23,660 nt of DNA, from positions 2,304-25,963 of the forward strand of contig JAJXTL010000028.1 in NCBI GenBank assembly GCA_021783855.1. The letters run 5' to 3'. Made by a program: the position numbers and the translations under genes. Every line of letters begins with the position of its first letter. Position 1 is the first letter of the stretch. The notes under the pieces were generated by a model. The model did not search any database. It was not told the DNA's origin and saw nothing but the letters and a program-made list of their open reading frames with translations. Below, one piece after another: positions 1 to 7,611 of the stretch. This stretch comes from Pseudomonadota bacterium (lineage in GTDB: Bacteria > Pseudomonadota > Gammaproteobacteria > Burkholderiales > Gallionellaceae).

Positions 1-132
1 TTCGCCTGCCATGGCAGGCAGAGCAGGCGTGGTTCGCTTGCGGATTTTTTTCATTTAAGTTTCCAAGTGACTGCACTGTCTTTCACGCGCAGGTGAATGG
101 CAGGCTGTTAGCTGAGTTATGGAGAATCTTGC
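1..132. other. Left-edge non-coding stretch with a palindrome
   Basis: I see no supportable gene here. Positions 4-19 form a perfect 16-bp palindrome (GCCTGCCATGGCAGGC), and about 30 bases later there is a T-run. Together they could be part of a terminator or a short dispersed repeat at the end of whatever lies to the left, but the stem and the T-run are not adjacent. The rest has no recognisable motif. Confidence 0.3.
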
Positions 133-447
133 TTAAAGAATAGGGGAAGCGGGCGGGCCGCGTGCGACGGGAGTAAAGGCTTGAGCGAGACGTAACGATA
201 GGGAAGGGTGGAGAAAGGTTACGGCAGGTAGAGGGGGTAGCGGAAAAGTATAGATGCCCATGGCGGGCGCACTGCTCAGATCCGCAAAGGTTGCGCATTT
301 TTCGCAGGCATGATGCGGTGTAACCTGCTTGTCCTGTTCTGACAGGGATTCAAGGGCATGACTCAGTGCGTGCGCGGCCCCGGCTTGCTGCGCAGTCAGC
401 AGGGCAAAGGCAATAAATACCGGGAGAAAAAATCGGGAAATTCGCAT
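133..447 (-). CDS. Small exported Cys/His protein, function unknown
   Basis: This is a 104-residue protein from the ATG at 447; an upstream TTG at 465 is less likely because the ATG directly precedes a clean signal peptide (MRISRFFLPVFIAFALLTAQQAGA). The mature part has a histidine-rich stretch followed by H-H-A-C-E-K-C, a possible metal-binding HxCxxC site, then a proline-rich tail ending in a R-G-P-P element. Small proteins of this layout (DUF2946-like) often occur beside copper or TonB-receptor genes, but that assignment is from memory and unverified. No good Shine-Dalgarno sequence is visible. The downstream neighbour lies outside the window. Confidence 0.6.
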   Translation of the reverse strand: MRISRFFLPVFIAFALLTAQQAGAAHALSHALESLSEQDKQVTPHHACEKCATFADLSSAPAMGIYTFPLPPLPAVTFLHPSLSLRLAQAFTPVARGPPASPIL

Positions 448-536
448 AGCCGGGCACGTTAGCAAAAATCGTGAGGGGAGGCAAGGTAAATAACCAACTG
501 TAACTGTCGGATTCGGTGCTGAGCTGGAAACGACTG

Positions 537-1052
537 CTACTCTGCCAGCGGCAGGTGTCTCATGTAATGGCAGGTATAGCCGCCAGGGTGCTTTTCAAGG
601 TATTGCTGGTGATATTCCTCGGCGCGGAAAAATGCCATGAACGGAAGAAGTTCGGTGATAATTTTGGCCTGCCAGTCGCCTGATTCATCCACGGTATGCA
701 TGACTTCCTGCGCGATGTTTAACTGAGCATCGTTCAAGTAAAAAATCGCCGAGCGGTAGGGGGTTCCGACATCGTTGCCCTGCCGGTTGGGCGTGGTCGG
801 GTTGTGCATGCGAAAAAATTCAAATAACAGGTGGCGGTAGGTGAGTTGTCCGGGATCGAACAAAATCCTGAGCGATTCGGCGTGTCCGGTGCGCCCCGTC
901 TTGACCTGTTCATACGTGGCATCCGGTGTGCTTCCGCCGCTGTAGCCCACTTCTGTCTCCAACACGCCGGGAATTTGTCGCATCAGCTCTTGCATACCCC
1001 AGAAACATCCGCCTGCAAGATAGGCTGTCTGTGTCGCAGTTTGATCGTTCAT
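537..1052 (-). CDS. msrA: Peptide-methionine (S)-S-oxide reductase MsrA
   Basis: MsrA reduces methionine-S-sulfoxide in oxidised proteins, using thioredoxin to recycle the enzyme. The 171-residue protein has the catalytic motif G-G-C-F-W-G at residues 14-19 with nucleophile Cys16, then G-R-T-G-H-A-E, N-R-Q-G-N-D-V-G-T-x-Y-R-S and a C-terminal G-Y-T-C-H that may supply the recycling cysteine. The residue after GCFWGM is Gln where many family members have Glu, a variant I recall from a common MsrA subgroup. I chose the ATG at 1052 because GGAG stands six bases upstream; a TTG at 1085 would only lengthen the frame. It is a single-domain MsrA without an MsrB fusion, probably cytoplasmic. Confidence 0.93.
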   Translation of the reverse strand: MNDQTATQTAYLAGGCFWGMQELMRQIPGVLETEVGYSGGSTPDATYEQVKTGRTGHAESLRILFDPGQLTYRHLLFEFFRMHNPTTPNRQGNDVGTPYRSAIFYLNDAQLNIAQEVMHTVDESGDWQAKIITELLPFMAFFRAEEYHQQYLEKHPGGYTCHYMRHLPLAE

Positions 1053-1146
1053 ATTGTCTCCATTCGTTGTGGTGCCGGACAGCAAGAAGGGCGCGATTTA
1101 TCGTGCCACTACGAAATTCTGCAGGCATGGTTAACCGCGCCGGTCA

Positions 1147-1233
1147 TTAGCGTTTTTCTTTTTTCATCGCCTTGGCGGCCTCTCGTTTGGAGTCCTTTTC
1201 CTTCTCGGTGGCTCTCTTGTGGCTTAGAAACAT
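1147..1233 (-). pseudogene. Remnant copy of the smpB 3' end
   Basis: Directly downstream of smpB, on the same strand, a second copy of its last 24 codons (including the stop) lies at 1147-1218. Comparing codon by codon, 14 are identical, 9 differ only synonymously and one changes Gln to Lys. Homology stops abruptly upstream of the Lys-Arg pair. An ATG at 1233 opens a 28-codon frame through the fragment, but no ribosome binding site is evident. The synonymous pattern means the two tails diverged under protein-level selection as parts of full genes, so this looks like the leftover of an older or incoming smpB allele after replacement, not a fresh tandem duplication. Confidence 0.75.
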
Positions 1234-1258
1234 GAATTGCGCCGCAAGCGCGCGTGTT

Positions 1259-1708
1259 TTAGCGTTTTTCCTTTTTCATCGCCTGCGCGGCTTCACGTTT
1301 GGAGTCTTTTTCCTTTTCTGTTGCGCGCTTGTCATGGAGCTTCTTGCCCTTGGCCAGGCCTATGGTCAGTTTGACTCGGCCGCCCTTGTAATGCATGTCC
1401 AGCGGCATTACGGTGTAGCCTGCGCGTTTCACCTTGTTGATGATTTTTTCAATTTCAGCCTTGTGCAGCAACAGCTTGCGCGTGCGTACCGGATCAGGAT
1501 GAATGTGCGTCGAGGCAGAAAGCAGGGGGCTGATGTGTGAGCCGAACAGAAATAATGCGCCGTCTTTCGAGGTGACGTAGGCTTCCTTGAGTTGCGCGCG
1601 TCCGGCGCGGATGGCCTTGACTTCCCATCCTTCCAGCATCAGGCCTGCTTCATATTTATCTTCGATGAAGTATTCGTGAAATGCTTTCTTATTCTGGATA
1701 ATGCTCAT
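1259..1708 (-). CDS. smpB: SsrA-binding protein SmpB
   Basis: SmpB binds tmRNA (ssrA) and delivers it to stalled ribosomes for trans-translation. The 149-residue protein has the usual length and begins with the family's N-terminal signature [17 protein letters not shown], followed by [13 protein letters not shown]. The lysine/arginine-rich C-terminal tail (K-R-A-T-E-K-E-K-D to M-K-K-E-K-R) is the helix that enters the decoding centre. The gene is divergent from ratA with only about 65 bases between starts, an arrangement seen in many proteobacteria. Its last 24 codons have a second copy just downstream at 1147-1218. No ssrA gene is visible in the window. Confidence 0.96.
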   Translation of the reverse strand: MSIIQNKKAFHEYFIEDKYEAGLMLEGWEVKAIRAGRAQLKEAYVTSKDGALFLFGSHISPLLSASTHIHPDPVRTRKLLLHKAEIEKIINKVKRAGYTVMPLDMHYKGGRVKLTIGLAKGKKLHDKRATEKEKDSKREAAQAMKKEKR

Positions 1709-1773
1709 GAGAGGTGAATTTTGCCGTGTGTTCGGCTATTCTACCAGTCTTTGGAAAAACAGCTTGGGTGCGA

Positions 1774-2211
1774 ATGGCTACAGTAGAAAAAACAGTGCTG
1801 GTTGCACATAGCGCAGAACAGATGTTTAATCTGGTGGATTGCGTGCAGGATTATCCGGCATTTTTGCCCTGGTGTGGCGGGGCGAGCGTTGCAGAACAGC
1901 ATGAAAATATCGTGCTTGCTACCGTTAATATTAATTATCATCATATTAAACAAAGCTTTACAACAAAGAATGTGCGCACGCCACCCCATCAGATCGTGAT
2001 GAGTTTGCAGGATGGGCCGTTTCGCCAACTGGACGGAAGCTGGCGATTCATCCCGCTTGGCGATACCGCCTGTAAAATAGAATTCCGGCTGCACTACGAA
2101 TTTTCCAGTAAGCTGCTGGAAAAACTGCTCGGGCCGGTATTTCATCTCATCGCCAACAGTTTCGTGGATGCGTTCATACACCGTGCAGAAAAGGTATATC
2201 CGAATAAATGA
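1774..2211 (+). CDS. ratA: RatA-family START-like (Coq10/SRPBCC) protein
   Basis: The 145-residue protein belongs to the polyketide cyclase/START-like family that includes E. coli RatA (reported to inhibit 70S ribosome association) and mitochondrial Coq10 (coenzyme Q binding). Visible signatures are V-x-x-S-A-E-Q-M-F-N-L-V near residue 10, D-Y-P-x-F-L-P-W-C, a central G-P-F-R-Q-L-D-G-x-W-x-F, and a C-terminal helix ending N-S-F-V-D-A-F-x-x-R-A. The ATG at 1774 is preferred over a GTG at 1714 because the family begins close to this point. The gene ends in an ATGA overlap with rnfH, so the pair is probably translationally coupled. Which of the two proposed roles applies cannot be told from sequence. 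Confidence 0.9.
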   Translation: MATVEKTVLVAHSAEQMFNLVDCVQDYPAFLPWCGGASVAEQHENIVLATVNINYHHIKQSFTTKNVRTPPHQIVMSLQDGPFRQLDGSWRFIPLGDTACKIEFRLHYEFSSKLLEKLLGPVFHLIANSFVDAFIHRAEKVYPNK

Positions 2212-2534
2212 CCGATACGATCGATATTGAAGTGGTTTATGCACTGCCCACCGAGCAAACCCTGCTGAAAAAGGCAGTGCCTGCCGGCAGCACAGTAATG
2301 GAAGGCATACAGGCCAGCGGCTTGCTGGAAAAGTTTCCTGACCTTGATTTTGCGGCTCTCAAGCTGGGGATTTTCGGCAAGTTGACCAAGGCCGATACCG
2401 TGCTGCGCGACAAGGATCGCATCGAGATTTATCGTCCCTTGATTGCGGATCCCAAGGAAGTGCGCCGTCGCCGCGCCGAAGAAGGCAAGGTCATGAAGAA
2501 GGGCGGTGGCGATATTGCTGCTGTTGACGCCTGA
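2208..2534 (+). CDS. rnfH: RnfH/RatB family protein (UPF0125)
   Basis: This 108-residue protein has a ubiquitin-like beta-grasp fold family signature: I-x-V-x-Y-A-L-P-x-x-Q near residue 10, G-S-T-V-x-x-A/G-I-x-x-S-G, K-L-G-I-F-G-K near residue 55, and D-R-I-E-I-Y-R-P-L-x-x-D-P-K-E-x-R-R-x-R-A near residue 75-90. It is the constant partner of ratA next to smpB, and here the start codon overlaps the ratA stop (ATGA). The molecular role is not established; the name RnfH comes from its occurrence near rnf genes in some bacteria. The tail after the conserved arginines is Lys/Gly-rich and likely disordered. Confidence 0.92.
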   Translation: MTDTIDIEVVYALPTEQTLLKKAVPAGSTVMEGIQASGLLEKFPDLDFAALKLGIFGKLTKADTVLRDKDRIEIYRPLIADPKEVRRRRAEEGKVMKKGGGDIAAVDA

Positions 2535-2570
2535 TGGGAATGACCGGATTGGCTTTTTTTGAGGTTACCA

Positions 2571-3419
2571 GTGCTTGATTACGATCTGCATTGCCATTCC
2601 AATATTTCCGATGGAACCCTGACGCCTGCCGAAGTGGTTGACCGCGCGTTTCTTCGTGGCGTTAAAGTCTTGGCACTGACCGATCATGACGATATGGATG
2701 GTCTGGACGAGGCGCGCAGCGCAGCGTTGCAACATGGTATGACGTTCATCAACGGCGTGGAAATTTCCGTGACCTGGCGCAAACACACCTTGCATATCGT
2801 GGGTTTGGGGATAGACCCCGCTTACCCGCCTTTGCAACTGGGGTTGCAGAGCGTGCGCGGCGGACGTGGCGAGCGGGCGCAGAAAATGTCTGATGAACTG
2901 GCGAAAGTCGGCATCAGAGGCGCTTTTCAGGGCGCGCTCAAGCATGCCAGCAATCCGAATATGATAGGCCGCACGCACTTTGCCCGTTATCTGGTCGAGG
3001 CAGGTCATTGCAAAGATGTGAAGAGCGTTTTCAACCGTTATCTGGCCACCGGCAAGCCGGGCTATGTGTCGCATCAGTGGGCGGCGCTTAGCGATGCGAT
3101 CAGCTGGATACGCGGCAGCGGCGGGGTGGCGGTGCTGGCACATCCAGGGCGTTATATGGTTGGCAAACACAGCATGGGCAAGAAAACCATGCACGAGTTG
3201 CTCAGCGAGTTTGCCGGCCTGGGCGGGCAGGCGCTGGAGGTCGTCACCGGCAGTCATACACCCGAACAATATGCAGAATTTGCGCGCTATGCGGAAGAGT
3301 TTAATCTGCTGGCTTCCTGCGGGTCGGATTTTCACGGGCCGGGCGAGAGTTATCGCGATATGGGGCGGCTGCCAGATCTGCCGCTGATTTGCCGTCCGGT
3401 CTGGCAAGTGTTGCAATAA
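2571..3419 (+). CDS. PHP-domain phosphoesterase (RNase AM/YciV type)
   Basis: The 282-residue protein is a metal-dependent PHP-domain hydrolase of the group containing E. coli YciV (Rnm), described as a 3',5'-nucleotide bisphosphate phosphatase and 5'-3' exoribonuclease. Metal ligands are visible: D-L-H-C-H at residues 5-9, S-D-G at 13-15, L-T-D-H-D at 36-40, G-V-E-I-S, A-H-P-G-R-Y, and G-S-D-F-H near the C-terminus. I prefer the GTG at 2571 because GAGG lies just upstream at 2561-2564; a TTG at 2559 would add four residues. It heads the yciO-S2P-trpS-scpAB series, a neighbourhood common in Betaproteobacteria. Confidence 0.9.
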   Translation: MLDYDLHCHSNISDGTLTPAEVVDRAFLRGVKVLALTDHDDMDGLDEARSAALQHGMTFINGVEISVTWRKHTLHIVGLGIDPAYPPLQLGLQSVRGGRGERAQKMSDELAKVGIRGAFQGALKHASNPNMIGRTHFARYLVEAGHCKDVKSVFNRYLATGKPGYVSHQWAALSDAISWIRGSGGVAVLAHPGRYMVGKHSMGKKTMHELLSEFAGLGGQALEVVTGSHTPEQYAEFARYAEEFNLLASCGSDFHGPGESYRDMGRLPDLPLICRPVWQVLQ

Positions 3420-3430
3420 TTGGATTTTTT

Positions 3431-4063
3431 ATGTCACAGTTTTTTACCATCTATCCGAACAACATCAACATGCGCCTGATTCATCAGGCGGTGGCTATCC
3501 TGAAGGACGGCGGCATTGTGGTGTATCCTACCGATTCCTGCTACGCGCTGGGTTGTCATCTGGATGACAAGCATGCGGTGACCCGCATACGCCAGATACG
3601 CGGGTTGGACGAGCAGCATAACCTGACGCTGATGTGCCGGGACTTGTCGGAGATTTCAACTTATGCGCGTGTGGATAATGCACAGTTTCGCCTGCTCAAG
3701 GCCAATACGCCCGGCAGTTACACCTTCATACTTGAGGCGACCAAGGAAGTGCCGAAGCGTTTGCAGCATCCCAAGCGCAGCACCGTAGGCATACGTGTGC
3801 CCGATCATCCGGTGGCGCTGGCGTTGCTCGAAGAGCTGGGTGAGCCGATGTGCAGTTCCACGCTGATTTTACCCGATGAGCCCTGGCCGCTGAATGATGC
3901 CGAACTGATCCGTGAATTGCTGGAGAAAAAAGTCGATGCGGTAATCGATGGCGGTGCTGCGGGGGCTGATTTCACTACGGTGATCGATCTGACCGGTGCG
4001 GTTCCCGTGCTGGTGAGACAAGGCAAGGGCGATATCGCTCCCTTCGGTATAGAGGCCCCGTAA
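3431..4063 (+). CDS. yciO: L-threonylcarbamoyladenylate synthase-like YciO/YrdC/Sua5 protein
   Basis: The 210-residue protein has the YrdC fold that binds RNA/ATP-type ligands: V-V-Y-P-T-D-S-x-Y-A-L-G near residue 33-44, a K-R/Q-I-R-G-L nucleotide-binding segment (here R-Q-I-R-G-L), P-G-S-Y-T-F-I-L, K-R-S-T-V-G-I-R-V-P-D-H and S-S-T-L near 140. The sequence is closer to the YciO branch than to the TsaC/Sua5 enzymes that make the t6A precursor, so its catalytic role is uncertain. The ATG at 3431 lies 11 bases past the PHP stop; an upstream TTG frame overlapping the PHP gene is ignored. It is probably co-transcribed with its neighbours. Confidence 0.9.
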   Translation: MSQFFTIYPNNINMRLIHQAVAILKDGGIVVYPTDSCYALGCHLDDKHAVTRIRQIRGLDEQHNLTLMCRDLSEISTYARVDNAQFRLLKANTPGSYTFILEATKEVPKRLQHPKRSTVGIRVPDHPVALALLEELGEPMCSSTLILPDEPWPLNDAELIRELLEKKVDAVIDGGAAGADFTTVIDLTGAVPVLVRQGKGDIAPFGIEAP

Positions 4064-4065
4064 CC

Positions 4066-4100
4066 ATGTTACGGTTTAATTTAATAATACTAAGTAACAT
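4066..4100. repeat. Short inverted repeat in AT-rich gap
   Basis: ATGTTAC at 4066-4072 is inverted as GTAACAT at 4094-4100 in the 53-bp AT-rich gap before the site-2 protease gene. The 21-base loop makes a stable RNA hairpin doubtful; a protein-binding site is equally possible. No Shine-Dalgarno sequence stands in front of the next ATG. Confidence 0.3.
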
Positions 4101-4116
4101 ATTGATTAATAAGTAA

Positions 4117-4764
4117 ATGCAAATAGATCAACTGATTCAAACTGTCGCCATTGCGGCCATTCCCATCCTGTTCGCCATCACCTTGCACGAGGCGGCGCAT
4201 GGCTATGTGGCAAAGCATTTCGGCGACATGACGGCCTACCAAATGGGGCGCATCAGCCTCAATCCCATCCGTCACATCGACCCTGTCGGCACGGTGTTGC
4301 TGCCCTTGCTCACTTTAATGCTGGGCGGCGTGTTGTTCGGCTGGGCAAAGCCGGTTCCGGTAAATTTTTCAGCGCTGCGCAATCCGAAAAAAGACATGCT
4401 GTGGGTGGCGATAGCCGGGCCTGCCTCGAATCTGGCGATGGCAGTGGCCTGGGCATTGCTGTTCAAGTTTGCTTCCTCTTTTCCTGACAGCTATTTTGCC
4501 GTGCCCTTGATGGATATGGCAGCGATCGGTATTAAAATCAACATCGTGCTGATGGTATTGAATCTGATTCCTCTGCCGCCGCTGGATGGCGGAAGGGTTG
4601 CAATCAGTCTGTTGCCGAATCGGCAGGCGTACCAGTTGGGTAAAATCGAGCCCTACGGCATGATGATCCTGATCGTCCTGGCAATTTCGCCGGTACTTGG
4701 CTGGGTGTTGTATCCCCTGATCAGTCTGGTACAACAGATACTTTTTACGTTAGTTGGAATATGA
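4117..4764 (+). CDS. Site-2 protease family membrane metalloprotease (M50)
   Basis: This 215-residue integral membrane protein has the zinc motif H-E-A-A-H at residues 24-28 inside the first hydrophobic segment and the second ligand in N-L-I-P-L-P-P-L-D-G-G-R near residue 148-160, with about five membrane segments. These mark an intramembrane zinc protease of the short, PDZ-less class (YwhC/FtsH-like S2P homologues), not RseP. Its substrate is unknown. The family is commonly found directly before trpS and scpAB in Betaproteobacteria, as here. The stop overlaps the trpS ATG (ATGA), indicating coupling. An AT-rich gap of 53 bp with a small inverted repeat precedes it. Confidence 0.92.
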   Translation: MQIDQLIQTVAIAAIPILFAITLHEAAHGYVAKHFGDMTAYQMGRISLNPIRHIDPVGTVLLPLLTLMLGGVLFGWAKPVPVNFSALRNPKKDMLWVAIAGPASNLAMAVAWALLFKFASSFPDSYFAVPLMDMAAIGIKINIVLMVLNLIPLPPLDGGRVAISLLPNRQAYQLGKIEPYGMMILIVLAISPVLGWVLYPLISLVQQILFTLVGI

Positions 4765-5969
4765 CCATGTTTGCAGATCGCATATTATCCGGCATGCGCC
4801 CGACCGGGAGTTTGCACCTGGGGCACTACCACGGGGTGTTGAAAAACTGGGTGCAAATGCAGCACGAGTATGAATGCCTGTTCTTTGTGGCCGACTGGCA
4901 CGCCTTGACCACGCATTACGATAACCCGCAGATCATCGAGCAAAGCGTCTGGGATATGGTGGTGGACTGGCTGGCGGCCGGGGTTGATCCCGCTCGCGCG
5001 ACGATGTTCATTCAGTCCAAGGTGCCTGAACACGCCGAACTGCATCTTTTATTGTCGATGATAACTCCGCTGGGCTGGCTGGAACGCATGCCGACCTACA
5101 AGGATCAGCAGGCAAAACTCACCGAGAAGGATCTCTCCACCTATGGTTTTCTGGGCTATCCCCTGCTGCAAAGCGCGGATATTCTGATTTATCGCGCAAC
5201 TCAGGTGCCGGTGGGAGAGGATCAGGTGCCGCACATCGAATTTACCCGTGAAATCGCACGCCGTTTCAATCACCTGTACGGGCGCGATCCCGGCTTTGCA
5301 GAAAAGGCGGAAATTGCGGTAAAAAAACTGGGAAGCAAAAAGGCCAGACTTTACAATGAATTGCGCACCCGTTTTCAGGAACAGGGCGATAATGAGGCGC
5401 TGGAATCGGCCAAGGCACTGCTCGATGAGCAGCAGAGTCTGAGCCTGGGCGACCGGGAGCGCTTGTTCGGCTATCTGGAAGGCGGCGGCAAGATGATATT
5501 GTCCGAGCCGCAGGCGATGTTAACAGTGGCGTCCAAGATGCCCGGGCTTGACGGGCAGAAAATGTCCAAGTCCTACCATAACACCATCACTTTGCGCGAA
5601 GACGAGGCCGGCGTTGCCAAAAAAATCCGCACCATGCCCACCGATCCGGCTCGCGTTCGCCGCACCGACCCGGGCGACCCTGAAAAATGTCCGGTTTGGC
5701 AACTGCATCAGGTGTATTCCAGCGAGCAAACTAAGCAAGGCGTGATTCAGGGTTGCAAGAGCGCAGCTATCGGTTGCATCGAGTGCAAGCAGCCGGTGAT
5801 CGATGCGGTACTCTCGGAGCAACGTCCGATGCGCGAACGCGCACAACTGTATCTGGATGATCCTTCTCTGGTACGCAATATCATCGCAGACGGCAACGAA
5901 AAGGCCCGCAAACTGGCGTACGAGACGATGCGCGATGTGCGCGAGGCGATGGGGCTGAGTTACTCCTGA
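4761..5969 (+). CDS. trpS: Tryptophanyl-tRNA synthetase
   Basis: TrpS charges tRNA-Trp. The 402-residue class I synthetase has the HIGH-type motif P-T-G-S-L-H-L-G-H-Y at residues 14-23, G-E-D-Q-V-P-H-I-E after residue 150, and K-M-S-K-S at 267-271. Before the KMSKS loop it has an extra helical segment (roughly residues 185-245) that lengthens it beyond the ~330 residues of E. coli TrpS; long forms like this are usual in Betaproteobacteria. The start ATG at 4761 overlaps the protease stop; a second ATG at 4767 is also possible. It is followed after three bases by scpA. Confidence 0.95.
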   Translation: MTMFADRILSGMRPTGSLHLGHYHGVLKNWVQMQHEYECLFFVADWHALTTHYDNPQIIEQSVWDMVVDWLAAGVDPARATMFIQSKVPEHAELHLLLSMITPLGWLERMPTYKDQQAKLTEKDLSTYGFLGYPLLQSADILIYRATQVPVGEDQVPHIEFTREIARRFNHLYGRDPGFAEKAEIAVKKLGSKKARLYNELRTRFQEQGDNEALESAKALLDEQQSLSLGDRERLFGYLEGGGKMILSEPQAMLTVASKMPGLDGQKMSKSYHNTITLREDEAGVAKKIRTMPTDPARVRRTDPGDPEKCPVWQLHQVYSSEQTKQGVIQGCKSAAIGCIECKQPVIDAVLSEQRPMRERAQLYLDDPSLVRNIIADGNEKARKLAYETMRDVREAMGLSYS

Positions 5970-5972
5970 TGC

Positions 5973-6890
5973 ATGTCTGAAATTCAAGCACAGTCTAACG
6001 GGCATGGTAACGTTGCCGCCTCTTTTTCTGAAACACACCATGCTGGCTCCCTCTCCCCAACCCTCTCCCGCCTTGCGGGCAACGGGGTGAACGAACGCTT
6101 GCGCGAATTTCACATTACTGCCCGTCTGCACGGCGAGCCGATGTTGCAAATGCCGCTGGATCTGTACATTCCGCCGGACGCGCTGGAACTGGTATTGGAG
6201 ACATTTCAGGGCCCGCTCGATTTGCTGCTGTATCTGATCCGCAAACATAATCTGGATGTGCTGGATATTCCGATGGCGGAACTGACCCGGCAATATTTGA
6301 GTTACATCGAGTTGTTGCAGCATCACAGGCTGGAGTTGGCGGCGGAATACCTGCTGATGGCGGCGGTGCTGATAGAAATCAAGTCACGCCTGTTGCTGCC
6401 GAAAATAAGCCGGGAATCCGAAGAGGATAGCGAAGATCCGCGCGCCGAGCTGATGCGCCGTCTTAAAGAATATGAACAAATGAAACTGGCTGCAAAAAAA
6501 CTCGATGAATTGCCGCTTGCCGGACGTGATTTCGAGAATGTGCAGGTGCTGATCGAGCGAACCTGCAATGATGCGCGACTGCCCGAAATCAGTGTGGATG
6601 ATCTGAAGCTGGCATGGCTGGGGCTGTTGGCGCGTGTCAAGCTCAACACTCACCACACAGTGCGACGTGAAGCGCTCTCGGTGCGCGAGCAGATGACGCA
6701 TATCCTGCGCTGTCTGCAAGGGGGCGAGTTTGTCGCCTTCGACTCTCTTTTTGACCTGCAAGGCGGTTTGCCGAAACTGGTGATCACTTTCATCGCGATG
6801 CTCGAACTGGCCAAGGAATATCTGCTGGAAATCCAGCAACGCGAAACATTCGGGAATATTTATGTCAGAAGCAGCCGAACAGCAGAATAA
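5973..6890 (+). CDS. scpA: Segregation and condensation protein A (kleisin)
   Basis: ScpA is the kleisin subunit that bridges the SMC heads and recruits ScpB in bacterial condensin. In the 305-residue protein the conserved part starts near residue 50 (A-R-L-H-G-E-P-M, then [13 protein letters not shown]) and includes the helical ScpA core [10 protein letters not shown]. The C-terminal winged-helix part ends with F-I-A-M-L-E-L-A-K. The N-terminus is unusual: residues 23-46 are encoded by a dispersed repeat (6039-6110) inserted in frame. The ATG at 5973 sits three bases after the trpS stop without a strong Shine-Dalgarno sequence. A shorter start downstream of the repeat (ATG 6139) would remove the conserved A-R-L-H-G-E-P, so I reject it. 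scpB overlaps its end by 29 bases. Confidence 0.94.
   Translation: MSEIQAQSNGHGNVAASFSETHHAGSLSPTLSRLAGNGVNERLREFHITARLHGEPMLQMPLDLYIPPDALELVLETFQGPLDLLLYLIRKHNLDVLDIPMAELTRQYLSYIELLQHHRLELAAEYLLMAAVLIEIKSRLLLPKISRESEEDSEDPRAELMRRLKEYEQMKLAAKKLDELPLAGRDFENVQVLIERTCNDARLPEISVDDLKLAWLGLLARVKLNTHHTVRREALSVREQMTHILRCLQGGEFVAFDSLFDLQGGLPKLVITFIAMLELAKEYLLEIQQRETFGNIYVRSSRTAE
6039..6110 (-). repeat. Dispersed repeat family 1, copy A, in frame within scpA
   Basis: The reverse complement of this stretch matches copies at 9685-9756 and 16833-16979. All begin with a TGAAATTCGCGCARCG-like end and finish near GGGCATGG. Between the His codon (CAT) and the Phe codon (TTT) there are exactly 24 codons here and 24 in the intergenic copy. 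In scpA it is translated as H-A-G-S-L-S-P-T then N-E-R-L-R-E-F. The middle is a GC-rich imperfect palindrome (CTCTCCC-x-GGGAGAG type). Confidence 0.85.
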
Positions 6891-7488
6891 AACAGTCGTT
6901 CGTGATAAGTCTGCTGTCGTCCCTTCGACGAGCTCAGGGCGAACGGATTTATTCGATAACCCGTCTCTTAAAATCGTCCTTGAAACGGCACTGCTGACCA
7001 GCGTTGAGCCGCTACCGTTGAGCGAGTTGAAAATGCTCGGCGACACGCCGCTTGATAATCGCCAGCTGGAAACGCTGCTGGAAGAAATAGCACGCGACTG
7101 GCAGGGCCGTGGCGTGGAATTGACCCGGGTGGCGAGCGGCTGGCGTTTTCGGGCCAGACCGGAAATGCAGGTCTATCTGGACAGGCTCAATCCGCAAAAA
7201 CCGCCGCGCTATTCGCGCGCCGTCATGGAAACGCTGGCCATCATCGCCTACCACCAGCCCGTCACGCGCGGCGACATCGAGGAGATACGCGGCGTCTCGG
7301 TCGCGTCAACCATACTCAAGACGCTGGAAGCGCGCGGCTGGATAGAAGTGGCAGGCCACCGCGATACGCCTGGCCGTCCCGAATTGTTTGCCACCACCCG
7401 CCAGTTGCTGGACGATTTGAACCTGCGTGCCTTGCAGGAGCTTCCTTCCCTGCAGGAGATGGGTGCGTTACTGGAACAGCAGGTGTAG
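6862..7488 (+). CDS. scpB: Segregation and condensation protein B
   Basis: ScpB dimerises and binds ScpA in the SMC condensin complex. The 208-residue protein has two winged-helix domains. The first begins at about residue 37 ([10 protein letters not shown]). The second carries [29 protein letters not shown] near residue 113-141 and ends with G-R-P-E-L-F-A-T-T. The start ATG at 6862 lies inside scpA. Residues about 19-29 ([11 protein letters not shown]) are encoded by a second type of palindromic repeat at 6918-6946. No in-frame ATG or GTG exists between this repeat and the conserved domain, so the repeat must be translated unless a rare start codon is used. Confidence 0.93.
   Translation: MSEAAEQQNKTVVRDKSAVVPSTSSGRTDLFDNPSLKIVLETALLTSVEPLPLSELKMLGDTPLDNRQLETLLEEIARDWQGRGVELTRVASGWRFRARPEMQVYLDRLNPQKPPRYSRAVMETLAIIAYHQPVTRGDIEEIRGVSVASTILKTLEARGWIEVAGHRDTPGRPELFATTRQLLDDLNLRALQELPSLQEMGALLEQQV
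6918..6946 (+). repeat. Dispersed palindromic repeat family 2, translated in scpB
   Basis: The segment beginning CGTCCCTTCGACGAGCTCAG and ending GGCGAACGG is an imperfect palindrome centred on GAGCTC. Sequences of this type (TTCGACRAGCTCAGGGCGAAC) are, from memory, scattered through many proteobacterial genomes, giving peptides such as P-S-T-S-S-G-R-T in one strand and R-P-E-L-V-E-G in the other. Here it is in frame in the N-terminal extension of ScpB. Confidence 0.75.
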
Positions 7489-7587
7489 AGCGCCTTATCA
7501 GATTTTTTCTGTCGAATAGTGGGAATACGATAAACTGCCGCTCATCCGGGACAGATCAATTGCGACTTAGTTCCATTTTAGAAAAAA
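7489..7587. other. Intergenic gap before the TonB receptor gene
   Basis: This 99-bp gap separates scpB from the signalling block. It contains a T-run after scpB (7503-7508) without a clear stem and a TAAACT at 7531-7536 that could be a -10 box, though no good -35 stands 17 bases ahead. I see no Fur box and no riboswitch. Confidence 0.25.
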
Positions 7588-7611
7588 ATGACGGATAAGT
7601 GCTCGATAGTA

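Noticed and set aside
1235..1258. GCGC-rich stretch after the smpB stop as terminator
   Set aside because: The stem is four base pairs and no T-run follows on the minus strand.
2565..3416. Long minus-strand frame (283 codons) opposite the PHP-domain gene
   Set aside because: Its translation has no family signature, while the plus strand shows all PHP metal motifs; it is a shadow of GC-rich codon use.
5520..6326. Minus-strand frame across trpS and scpA
   Set aside because: It spans the end of one real gene and the start of another in antisense; only the repeat part looks familiar.
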